From Bacteriovoracaceae bacterium (GTDB taxonomy: Bacteria; Bdellovibrionota; Bacteriovoracia; Bacteriovoracales; Bacteriovoracaceae), in the NCBI GenBank assembly GCA_023146355.1, contig JAGLCH010000231.1:1-15129 (forward strand): a DNA stretch of 15,129 bases, written 5' to 3'. Positions 1 to 6,774 of this stretch are shown piece after piece. A program made the translations under genes and the position numbers. Numbering within the stretch: position 1 is the stretch's first letter; each line of letters begins with the position of its first letter. The notes under the pieces were generated by a model, which saw only the letters and a program-made list of their open reading frames with translations, was not told where the DNA came from and did no database searches.

Positions 1-10
1 AGATATCTCT

Positions 11-1495
11 TTACGCTCTACCAGAATTCTCTGTAATTTCCTTAAATGTATCCAAGTTCTCTTTTTTTAATTCGTCCCATTTAAAGCGCCATCCCCAGCT
101 TCCGCCCTCTTTTCCAGGATGATTAAACCGAGCTTCATTTCCGAGACCCATAATGTCCTGAAGAGGAACAATTGCTGTTGCTGCGCGAGAGTTTTCAAGT
201 AGGCGAATAAAGTCCCAATAAAGATAGCTTGAAGTGTTTATTTGGCAGTATCTGTAAACGTATCCTTTTTCCATAGTATCGCCAAGTGAGCTATACCAGC
301 CTATGACGGTATCGTTATCATGAGTTCCAGTGTACGCAACAGAGTTTTCAGGAAAATTATGGGGAAGGTGAGCATTTTCTTCTCCTGAGTTAAATCCAAA
401 TTGAAGGATCCGCATACCAGGGTAACCGAGCTGAGAGCGAAGATCTTTTACGTCGTCTGTAATCTTTCCAAGATCTTCAATAACAATAGGGAGCTCACCG
501 AGGTGTCTTTTAAGTGCATCAAACAGTTTTGCACCAGGCCCTGGGGCCCAATAACCATTTGAAGCTAAACTCTCTCCTGATGGGATTTCCCAGGTGGCAA
601 CAAAGCCTCGAAAATGGTCAAGGCGTACAATATCGAAAAGCTCAAGATTAAACTTCATTCGCTCTCGCCACCATAAGAAGTCATCCTGCTCCATTTGGTG
701 CCAGTTGTAGTTTGGAGTGCTCCACTTCTGGCCTAGGGCATTAAACTCATCTGGTGCTGCACCAGTCTCTACTTCCATCATTCCATTGGAAGTAACCTTA
801 AACATTTCTGGTTTTTTCCAAACATCCATACTGTGGTGGTTGATGAAAATGGGAACATCTCCCAAAATATCAATCTTTTTATCCTTGGCATATGCTCTAA
901 GTTCATTCCATTGCTGGAAAAAAATATACTGCAAAAACTTTTTGAAGGTGATTTTCTCTTGCATCTTTTCTTCAAAGTTTTGAATCGTCTTTGGGTCTCT
1001 AGACTTGTATCCATGAGGCCAATGTGTCCAGTCTGGTCCCAATTCTCTTGTCATAACTTGAAACATTGCCAAGTCATTAATCCAATCTTTATTTCTCTCG
1101 CAAAATATTTCTAGTTTTTTATACTCTGTCTTCTTTTTCTTAAATCGATCAAAAGCAATATGGAAGAGTCCAAGCTTGTAGCGCTCTACTCTATAGAAGT
1201 TAGTGTTACTTGGATCAAAAAAATCATCATACTCCATCTCAAGATCACTATCTGTAAGCAGCTTACTCTTCTTTAGTAGCTCTGGTGAGATTAGGAGATG
1301 GTTTCCTCCAAATGCAGATGGGCTAGAATAGGGGCATCCAAATCTATCGGTCTGGCAGATTGGAAGAACCTGCCAAACCTTTTGCTTATTTTCTACGAGG
1401 GTGTCGATAAACCTGTAGGAATCGGGTCCCATATCCCCAATTCCAAATTTTGAGGGCAAAGCGGTAATGTGAAGTAAAACTCCAGATCTTCTCAT
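11..1495 (-). CDS. malQ: 4-alpha-glucanotransferase (amylomaltase, GH77)
   Basis: Cytoplasmic GH77 enzyme that moves alpha-1,4-glucan segments between malto-oligosaccharides, releasing glucose, in maltodextrin or glycogen metabolism. The 494-residue length is normal for the short bacterial/plant type. The N-terminus has the typical GVLLHITALPS and the FGCPYSSPSAFGGN substrate-pocket motif (about residues 52-65). The catalytic residues can be placed: nucleophile D293 in RLDHFRGF, acid/base E340 in VIEDLG, and D395 in GTHDND. These numbers are the same as in the Thermus amylomaltase. The C-terminal NHPGKEGGSWGWRF block (about 458-471) is also conserved. An AAAGGA ribosome site lies about 7 bases upstream of the ATG. 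No glycogen or maltose genes are adjacent within the window, so its partner pathway cannot be read here. The gene is complete, with its stop codon about 10 bases from the left edge. Confidence 0.97.
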   Translation of the reverse strand: MRRSGVLLHITALPSKFGIGDMGPDSYRFIDTLVENKQKVWQVLPICQTDRFGCPYSSPSAFGGNHLLISPELLKKSKLLTDSDLEMEYDDFFDPSNTNFYRVERYKLGLFHIAFDRFKKKKTEYKKLEIFCERNKDWINDLAMFQVMTRELGPDWTHWPHGYKSRDPKTIQNFEEKMQEKITFKKFLQYIFFQQWNELRAYAKDKKIDILGDVPIFINHHSMDVWKKPEMFKVTSNGMMEVETGAAPDEFNALGQKWSTPNYNWHQMEQDDFLWWRERMKFNLELFDIVRLDHFRGFVATWEIPSGESLASNGYWAPGPGAKLFDALKRHLGELPIVIEDLGKITDDVKDLRSQLGYPGMRILQFGFNSGEENAHLPHNFPENSVAYTGTHDNDTVIGWYSSLGDTMEKGYVYRYCQINTSSYLYWDFIRLLENSRAATAIVPLQDIMGLGNEARFNHPGKEGGSWGWRFKWDELKKENLDTFKEITENSGRA

Positions 1496-1894
1496 TCTAG
1501 GTCCTTTAAAAATATTCTGTTTATCATTCTAAGATAACATGAAAATTAATTTCAACCAATTGCGGAAGAGGATGCAGTTATGAGTACCAATCTCTTCCAT
1601 TGATATATAAATATTTTAAAGATTTGATTAGATCCAATTGTGTTGGAAAGTACCTGGAAGGCACCATTGCATATTATTTCAGATTCATTCAGCATCGCCT
1701 CAAGATCGGTTATGTACTCATCAAATGCAGGGGAGGAACTGACCCCTTGTAAGTTAACAGAGTTACGAGGGGGGAGAAGCAAACATTTTTTACGTCGATT
1801 TTTAGTGATAATCTAACTCACTGAAGCTACTACCTTTTCCCTTTGATACAAAAAAGGACGCTTATTACCGCGGGTCCAGTCAGATCTTTCATTA
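1496..1894. other. Gene-poor stretch between malQ and the toxin-antitoxin pair
   Basis: About 400 bases without a gene I can support. It holds the malQ promoter (1526-1555). On the minus strand a 76-codon open frame (1782-1552) would need a TTG start without a clear ribosome site, and its 3' end runs into the malQ promoter. Part of its translation (roughly EYITDLEAMLNESEIICNG) looks protein-like, so it may be the remnant of a decayed gene, but I do not recognise it. Near the right end, GCGGGTCCA (1870-1878) recurs as an inverted copy beyond the antitoxin gene (2704-2712). No tRNA, riboswitch or insertion-sequence signature was seen. Confidence 0.4.
1526..1555 (-). promoter_or_regulatory. Predicted sigma70-type promoter of malQ
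   Basis: Read on the minus strand, TTGAAA (1555-1550) and TAGAAT (1531-1526) are separated by 18 bases. They lie about 30 bases upstream of the malQ start, which leaves a short leader carrying the AAAGGA ribosome site. The two boxes match the consensus in 4 and 5 of 6 positions. This rests on pattern only. Confidence 0.4.
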
Positions 1895-1916
1895 AAGTAG
1901 ACAAATATGTCTACTT
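1895..1916. promoter_or_regulatory. Perfect palindrome, probable operator of the toxin-antitoxin operon
   Basis: The half-site AAGTAGACA (1895-1903) is followed by a 4-base spacer AATA and its exact reverse complement TGTCTACTT (1908-1916), giving 9 of 9 paired bases. It covers the predicted -35 box and most of the spacer of the promoter of the following gene. That is where an autorepressing HTH antitoxin usually binds, and an XRE-type HTH protein is encoded by the second gene. Binding is inference. Confidence 0.7.
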
Positions 1917-1926
1917 GTGCTATATT
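1898..1926 (+). promoter_or_regulatory. Predicted promoter of the toxin-antitoxin pair
   Basis: TAGACA (1898-1903) and TATATT (1921-1926) each match the sigma70 consensus in 5 of 6 positions and are exactly 17 bases apart. The transcription start would be expected at about 1932-1935, which is at the ATG of the first gene (1935). The transcript would then be leaderless or nearly so. The -35 box lies inside the palindrome, so a bound repressor would block RNA polymerase. Confidence 0.6.
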
Positions 1927-1934
1927 CACAATTG

Positions 1935-2255
1935 ATGAGTAAGAATAGAAGAAAATACACTCTAAATAAAAGTATTAAGGTTAACGAGACCCTAATTAGT
2001 GAAGTCATAATCGACTCACATGTAGATAAGCACAAAGATCATGTGACTGATGAGCTAATCATATCTCTTGTAGAGCTTCTTGATGGGAGAACATATTCGC
2101 CTGCAAAAGTTCAAGATGGGTTTAGTTACTTTGTTTCAAGGATTTTATATACCGAAAAAGTATATAGGCTAGTTTGGTTACAAAAAAAAGATCAATTTTA
2201 TATTGGTGTTGTAACAGCATTTAATGAAAAAGGAGCTAAACATGACATTCCCTAA
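1935..2255 (+). CDS. Putative toxin of a type II toxin-antitoxin pair (unassigned family)
   Basis: A 106-residue, basic, soluble protein with no signal peptide, placed directly before an XRE-type HTH gene. I do not recognise a named family. The core reads as a short helix with conserved-looking histidines (H29, H33, H36 in DSHVDKHKDHVTDE), a helix ending LLDG (48-51), then beta strands FSYFVSRILY, VYRLVWL and FYIGVVTAF (about 63-96). This resembles the layout of small RelE/DUF4258-like (BECR-fold) RNases; the resemblance is by eye and is inference. ATG 1935 is the only convincing start: the in-frame GTG at 1917 lies inside the operator and upstream of the expected transcription start. No Shine-Dalgarno precedes the ATG, which fits a leaderless message. 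The frame ends 14 bases inside the next gene, indicating coupled translation. Confidence 0.7.
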   Translation: MSKNRRKYTLNKSIKVNETLISEVIIDSHVDKHKDHVTDELIISLVELLDGRTYSPAKVQDGFSYFVSRILYTEKVYRLVWLQKKDQFYIGVVTAFNEKGAKHDIP

Positions 2256-2550
2256 GGATAAAGATCTCGAAAGTATTTTGAATGAGATTCAAGATCAAGA
2301 GCCGACCCTAGTAATTGATTTTAAGACATCTTCAAAGTCTGACATTTTAAAATATCAACTTTGCCAAGAGTTTGTAAGAGTTCTAAAAGAAGAAAAAATA
2401 TCACAAGTACAACTTGCAAAAAGTCTAGGGGTCGATAAGGCCATCGTAAACAAGATTATTCATCATAAAATTAACACTTTCACAGTAGATCGATTGATGG
2501 ACTTATTTTCATCTATCAGGTCACTTGAAGTCTTTGTTAAGGCGAGTTAA
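2242..2550 (+). CDS. XRE-family HTH antitoxin/repressor
   Basis: A 102-residue protein. Residues about 1-35 form an acidic region (DKDLESILNEIQDQE), the likely toxin-contacting arm. An HTH follows at about 53-84 (ISQVQLAKSLGVDKAIVNKI then HHKINTFTVDRLMDLF) and a short tail ends LEVFVKAS. The arrangement resembles HigA/HTH_37-type antitoxins. ATG 2242 was chosen over the in-frame ATG at 2224 because AAAGGAG ends about 5 bases before it. It overlaps the upstream gene by 14 bases. The toxin-first order is as in higBA-type modules. The protein probably dimerises and binds the 1895-1916 palindrome to repress its own operon while neutralising the upstream protein. Assignment as HTH is secure; the role as antitoxin is inferred from context. 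Confidence 0.8.
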   Translation: MTFPKDKDLESILNEIQDQEPTLVIDFKTSSKSDILKYQLCQEFVRVLKEEKISQVQLAKSLGVDKAIVNKIIHHKINTFTVDRLMDLFSSIRSLEVFVKAS

Positions 2551-2648
2551 CTATCTATGTCTTGCGCATTCTTTTAGTATTTCAACTACTCTTTTCTTTA
2601 CTCATGAGAATATGGATAAATGACAAAAACACTATCACATAACTCCTT

Positions 2649-2716
2649 CCTAGCGGGAAGCATAGTTCGCCGTTGAATCAATTTTTAGACCTTCAAAGTA
2701 AGATGGACCCGCTAGG
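2649..2716. repeat. Long-loop inverted repeat between the antitoxin and outer-membrane genes
   Basis: CCTAGCGGG (2649-2657) and its exact reverse complement CCCGCTAGG (2708-2716) enclose 50 bases. Inside, TTGAA (2673-2677) can pair with TTCAA (2692-2696), giving a nested stem. The repeat lies just downstream of both converging genes, so in RNA it could act as a 3' hairpin for either strand, although no T-run follows. The right arm overlaps TGGACCCGC (2704-2712), the inverted partner of GCGGGTCCA at 1870-1878 on the other side of the toxin-antitoxin pair. The GC-rich arms stand out against AT-rich surroundings. Function unknown. Confidence 0.5.
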
Positions 2717-2724
2717 GATGTAGA

Positions 2725-3762
2725 TTAAAAGTTGTATCTTAGCTCTGCTTGCCCTTGTAGTGTCTTATTGGTGTAGCTTAATGAGCTATCAGCAGGTTCT
2801 CGATTATAAGAAGATTTTGAAAAAAGTATTTCGTATTCAAAATTTGACTGTCTATACCCTGCTCCAATTCCTCCATCTTTTCTTGTCGTTCTTAGTTCGG
2901 ACCTGGTTGTGTTTATTGTGTGGGTGTATTTTGCGAACCCGTATAGGCCAGTGAGACTTCCTCTTTGAACTTCATACTCTAAATGGCCGTGGGCCCAATA
3001 CGTCTTTGTTCCACTTGATGTGTTGAAGTCAGAGGTTTTCCCATATTTGCCGGAATATCCAAATTCAATTTCATTGTGTGTAAGTGATCCCTGAAGCTTG
3101 ATTTCTTTTTCTGCTCTCTGTGTTTCGGTATAGGTATCAATTTTATTGGAACCGGAGGCAATAAGCTCTACTTGACCACCGTTTCTTTTGTCATCCTTGT
3201 AGGTCGTGTATCCGAGGCCAAAATATGGTCTTAGTGAGTCTTGATTGTCCCACTGAACTTGCTCAGTTCCACCGATGCCAACAATACGGTCGCTAAATCT
3301 ATAGCTGAGTCCTGCATCTAGGATGCTCTTGTGTTCATAAGATCCCCCAGTTTTAGACTGCAGTGTGTAGGTGTAGTTGCTGAGTGAGAACCCTACCTTG
3401 CTAGTGATTTTGTATCCAACAGCAATATTTGAGTTCACATATTCATATTTACTGTCTGTGTTTCCATCTTTCTTATTGTGCGTCTTGGTCATAGTAAACT
3501 TAGTGTAAGTCGTTAGATTGTCTGCTGAATAGATGCCATCAGCAGAAAAGATATATTGGTCGCTAGTGAAACCGGTATCAGATATGTCAGCTTCTGAAGA
3601 CTCTAGAGCGAAAGAAGATCGCAGAAACTTGTTAGTATTCCAGATTATGCCAGTTGATTTACCAGACATTTGATATTGGGATCTAGTTTGATCGGGCAAA
3701 ACGCTCCCAGCTTGGGAAACTGAGGTGGCAAGTAGTGCTGAAAGTGCAAGGTACCATTTCAT
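2725..3762 (-). CDS. Exported outer-membrane beta-barrel protein, function unknown
   Basis: A 345-residue protein with a clear Sec signal peptide (MKWYLALSALLATSVSQA, cleavage predicted near residue 18). After it come alternating, Tyr/Ser/Thr/Gly-rich stretches typical of transmembrane beta strands, such as VGYKITSKVGFSLSNYTYTL and LRPYFGLGYTTY. The last strand is LQGQAELRYNF, ending in Phe, the usual signal for insertion by the BAM complex. Pore, adhesin or structural roles cannot be told apart; I recognise no named family. AAAGGAG lies about 9 bases before the ATG. The gene is transcribed toward the toxin-antitoxin pair and separated from it by the inverted repeat at 2649-2716. Outer-membrane location is well supported; function is open. 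Confidence 0.85.
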   Translation of the reverse strand: MKWYLALSALLATSVSQAGSVLPDQTRSQYQMSGKSTGIIWNTNKFLRSSFALESSEADISDTGFTSDQYIFSADGIYSADNLTTYTKFTMTKTHNKKDGNTDSKYEYVNSNIAVGYKITSKVGFSLSNYTYTLQSKTGGSYEHKSILDAGLSYRFSDRIVGIGGTEQVQWDNQDSLRPYFGLGYTTYKDDKRNGGQVELIASGSNKIDTYTETQRAEKEIKLQGSLTHNEIEFGYSGKYGKTSDFNTSSGTKTYWAHGHLEYEVQRGSLTGLYGFAKYTHTINTTRSELRTTRKDGGIGAGYRQSNFEYEILFSKSSYNREPADSSLSYTNKTLQGQAELRYNF

Positions 3763-3955
3763 AGAATTAAGCTCCTTTTGAGTTCTCTCAATATTGTTAT
3801 GAGAATTATTGTAGTGAATGATCAGTTAAAAAAACATAGCGTATAAAATGCCGCGCATTAGGACTACTAACGCTTTATCTTAGCGACATAGGAGGAGATC
3901 GCATTACCTGAGGCATCTAAGAAATCTTGGTGCTTTTTATCTAGAGAAAAACCTG

Positions 3956-5977
3956 TTATTTAATTGTCTCTTCTAAAATCACTTCAATTGCTGCAGGTCT
4001 CATTGTGTAATTTGACCCCATCACGCGTCCATAGGCCCCCGCCGTACCAATAACCAAAATATCATCGCACGATGTAGAAAGGGGGAGTTTTCTTCCGTAT
4101 CCAAGAACATCTCCAGATTCACAAATTGGGCCGACGACATTGGCAACAAAAGTATTATTATCACCCAGACGGCTTAAATTTTTTATCTCATGGTGCGAAC
4201 CGTAAAGTGCCGGTCTAATGAGCGAATTCATTCCTGCATTTGTTCCCACGTAGTGGATATTACCTTTCTTCTTTACTTGAGTTACTTTTGAAAGAAGAAC
4301 TCCTGATTCCGCCACGAAATATCGACCCGGCTCCATCCATAGTTCTAGTTTTGGGAACTCTTCTACAAAACATGATAGCGATTCATTTACTTGAGAAAGG
4401 TCTAGTCGATTTTGTCCGACTTTTTCTGGTATTCCAAGTCCACCTCCAAGGTCGATTACTCTAACATCTGGAAATTTAGGTAGGATTGAAAAAAGGTATT
4501 CTGCAACTTTACTCCAAGCATTTGATGTCAGAATTCCACTACCTGAATGAGCGTGGAGCCCGACGATTTTGGCCTTTGCATTTTCAGTAAGTATAATTAA
4601 TTTCTCCAGCTCATGAGGTGGGACGCCGAATTTAGATTCATTACCCGCAGTGTGAACATACTGGTGGTGACCTTTTCCAATTCCTGTATCAATACGAACA
4701 AAATACTCTCTTTCGACAAATACTTCAGGCCAAGCTTCTAGGGGGTAGGTGCTATCTAGCGTGACATTGACCCCATATTTAAACGCTTCCTGATATTCAT
4801 TCTTAGGAGAGAAGTTTGGCGTGAATAGAATTCTTTTGGTATCGATCCCAGGGAAGTTTTTTAGAATGTGCTCTACCTCTTGAATTGATACACACTCAAA
4901 ACCGTACCCTTCACTTTCAATGACTTTTAGAATTTGAGGATTATTATTTGCCTTGATTGCAAAGAGGATATTACTTAAGTGGGAAAGTGCTTTTAGCCCT
5001 CGTGCTTTTTCTCTGACTGTTTCTAGATCATATACATAGCAAGCATCAGTCGTCTTTTCTGCAATTTCTATTAATTGACCCTTCTTTTTCTTCCACCAAA
5101 AATCATAGCTTCCATCATCCTCTGGCGCACTATTTTCAAGCTCATTAAAGCTCACGCCAAAAATCGGATTAAAGTGGTCTCCATTAAAAAGACCTTGATG
5201 AAGCTTCTTAAGTAGACGTTTTACTTGTTTACCATCAACTACAATACCTAGGTTGATATCACTCGATGAGTGAGAAATCATATATATTTGCTGTTCAATG
5301 AATAGTTCAAAAATAGGAGCAATTTTGTGAAGAGCACCTTTAATTTTATTTCCAATTAGTGAGAGTGTTGCTTTATCTGTCTGGATACTAATGTCCCCAA
5401 ATACTTTAAGTCTCTCTTCTAGCTGACTCAGCAGAGTGGGGTCCATTGATGACTCCGTCTGATCTAATGTAAGTGTGACATTTTGCTCTGATGTAGACAC
5501 TTGATCTACAGATAGACCAATCTCTTTAATTATAGAAAATACATCTGCAAGAAAGCCTACCTGGTGCCACATCCCTGAGGTCGTAAGAGAAACTACTGTT
5601 GTGTTTTCTTTTACCGCAATTGCCTTCACGCAGGGGGCATCAGTTTCTGCCCTTCCTGAAATTAGCGTACCATCGTTATCAGGGTAATTAGGGGATGTAA
5701 TATGAATTGGGATAGAGTTTCGGCCAGCTACTTCAATTAGCTCAAGAGGAAGTGAGCTAATTCCCGCTGACACTATCTCCTTTGCTTCTCTATAGTCGAG
5801 GAGTTTTAGCTGAAGGGCCTCTGCAACTTCTTTTGGATTCGAGGTAAAAAAACCTGGGAGGGAGGTTGTGACCTTAACCTCCTTATGTTTTCCTTCTTCT
5901 AACTCTTGAAGGAGAGCATTGAGTTGAAAAGAAGTGAACTTTTCGGCATTAAATAAAGGTGTGTTTTCAGTCATCAT
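3956..5977 (-). CDS. lysA: Diaminopimelate decarboxylase fused to a kinase-less aspartokinase/ACT regulatory region
   Basis: A 673-residue fusion. Residues about 295-673 are a complete PLP-dependent meso-diaminopimelate decarboxylase, the last step of lysine synthesis. Visible are the PLP lysine K342 (FAIKAN), HAHSGSG (475-481), the phosphate-binding GGGLG (511-515), EPGRY (549-553), the catalytic CESGD (619-623) and the substrate-contacting NYTMRP (656-661). Residues about 1-275 match the C-terminal part of LysC-type aspartokinase: the end of the amino-acid-kinase fold from about the DYTAALL helix, then two ACT-like segments (VGFLADVFSIIKEIGLSVDQVSTSE and the later ATLSLIGN to HSSSDINL). The kinase N-lobe with KFGGTS is absent, and the usual WTDVPGI reads TTSLPGF, so aspartokinase activity is not expected. 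Xanthomonas-type LysAC fusions keep the kinase. The ACT part may sense lysine; that is inference. GGAAG precedes the start (two adjacent ATGs). Confidence 0.93.
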   Translation of the reverse strand: MMTENTPLFNAEKFTSFQLNALLQELEEGKHKEVKVTTSLPGFFTSNPKEVAEALQLKLLDYREAKEIVSAGISSLPLELIEVAGRNSIPIHITSPNYPDNDGTLISGRAETDAPCVKAIAVKENTTVVSLTTSGMWHQVGFLADVFSIIKEIGLSVDQVSTSEQNVTLTLDQTESSMDPTLLSQLEERLKVFGDISIQTDKATLSLIGNKIKGALHKIAPIFELFIEQQIYMISHSSSDINLGIVVDGKQVKRLLKKLHQGLFNGDHFNPIFGVSFNELENSAPEDDGSYDFWWKKKKGQLIEIAEKTTDACYVYDLETVREKARGLKALSHLSNILFAIKANNNPQILKVIESEGYGFECVSIQEVEHILKNFPGIDTKRILFTPNFSPKNEYQEAFKYGVNVTLDSTYPLEAWPEVFVEREYFVRIDTGIGKGHHQYVHTAGNESKFGVPPHELEKLIILTENAKAKIVGLHAHSGSGILTSNAWSKVAEYLFSILPKFPDVRVIDLGGGLGIPEKVGQNRLDLSQVNESLSCFVEEFPKLELWMEPGRYFVAESGVLLSKVTQVKKKGNIHYVGTNAGMNSLIRPALYGSHHEIKNLSRLGDNNTFVANVVGPICESGDVLGYGRKLPLSTSCDDILVIGTAGAYGRVMGSNYTMRPAAIEVILEETIK

Positions 5978-6164
5978 TTTCTTCCATTATTAGTATACAG
6001 TTGTCTGATTATTATAAGCTTAAGTTAAATGATAAATAAGTGTAGAAATTATGGGAGCATTTTCTATTTATCTCAACAGTGATGTACTTAATTGGTCGAG
6101 AATGTGATTTTTAGCATTATCTTTTGTAAAAAGATTACATTACTCAACATCACGATGGATAAAC

Positions 6165-6539
6165 ATGCTATTTTTCCCTATGCGAAAGTTGATTCTCCTC
6201 ATATTCATCGTGTTTAGCTCTGTCTCTTCATTTGGTACTGAACATTATAGCTACAAAAAGCGAGTACTGACTGCTATAAAAAAGCGCATACCGATTTTTA
6301 AAAGATGCTATCAACACGCACTTGATAACCATGGGCATATTCGTGGGAAAACCATTAACTTTATTATTAAAATTGCTCCAGAGGGGTACTTAGGGCAAAT
6401 TCATGTGGAAAATTCTTATCACATGGGAGTACTTCGCTGCGTGAATACCAATTTGGCAGGACTCCAGTTTGGTCCAACTCCTAATGGGAAACAGTTTGCA
6501 ATAAAGGTACCAATGAATTTCAAAATAAATTACTACTAG
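6165..6539 (+). CDS. Secreted stand-alone AgmX/PglI (TonB-C-like) domain protein
   Basis: A 124-residue exported protein. A hydrophobic signal peptide spans about residues 1-24 (ending FSSVSSFG). The rest is a single small alpha/beta domain with a conserved Cys pair: C48 in RIPIFKRCYQHAL and C92 in GVLRCVNTNL, followed by FGPTPNGKQF and a closing PMNF strand. This is the pattern of the AgmX/PglI C-terminal domain, related to the TonB C-terminus. It normally sits at the end of larger envelope proteins in myxobacteria and Bdellovibrio relatives. Here there is no membrane anchor or linker beyond the signal peptide. The disulfide is likely, given export. ATG 6165 has only a weak GGAT behind it; ATG 6180 (MRKLIL) would also give a normal signal peptide. 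The DUF6485-like gene follows after 11 bases. Confidence 0.75.
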   Translation: MLFFPMRKLILLIFIVFSSVSSFGTEHYSYKKRVLTAIKKRIPIFKRCYQHALDNHGHIRGKTINFIIKIAPEGYLGQIHVENSYHMGVLRCVNTNLAGLQFGPTPNGKQFAIKVPMNFKINYY

Positions 6540-6550
6540 ATGGAGAAATA

Positions 6551-6757
6551 ATGGAGTGTACTAAAGAAAAAAACCTTGAGCACTGTAACTGCACCTATCA
6601 GGGGTGCTCTCGAAAAGGGATGTGCTGCGAGTGTATCCGTTACCACGTTAATAAAAGAGCACTTCCTGCTTGTTGCTTTCCAGATGATGTAGAGAAAACG
6701 TTTGACAGAAGTTTTGAATCCTTTGCTAAGGCATGGGATCTCGGTGAGAAAAAGTAA
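6551..6757 (+). CDS. Small cysteine-rich protein, DUF6485-like
   Basis: A 68-residue cytoplasmic protein with nine cysteines (residues 3, 12, 14, 19, 25, 26, 28, 41 and 42) in its first 42 residues. They are arranged as ENLEHC-type, CTY and CCECIRYH motifs followed by LPACCFP and an acidic helix with DRSFESFAKAW. I recognise this as the pattern of the DUF6485 family. The Cys layout suggests a bound metal, probably zinc, but no function is established that I know of. GGAG lies 5 bases before the ATG. It follows the AgmX-domain gene closely and is probably cotranscribed. It converges with sixA across only 17 bases. Confidence 0.8.
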   Translation: MECTKEKNLEHCNCTYQGCSRKGMCCECIRYHVNKRALPACCFPDDVEKTFDRSFESFAKAWDLGEKK

Positions 6758-6774
6758 TCTTTATAGCTCGTTTA

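Noticed and set aside
1917..1934. Upstream GTG start (1917) for the putative toxin
   Set aside because: It lies directly against the operator palindrome and upstream of the expected transcription start, with no ribosome site.
2649..2716. Integron attC recombination site
   Set aside because: The outer arms are complementary and the size is right, but the arms lack the GTT/AAC core triplets at which integrases cut, and there is no integrase or cassette series in the window.
3855..3873. Terminator hairpin GCATTAG/CTAACGC downstream of lysA
   Set aside because: Seven pairs with one mismatch or wobble and a 5-base loop are present, but no proper T-run follows in the lysA direction, and no plus-strand gene ends nearby.
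5992..6039. Promoter of lysA
   Set aside because: TATACT (5997-5992) and TATAAT (6016-6011) are present on the minus strand, but neither has a convincing -35 box at the right distance, so no exact promoter is called.
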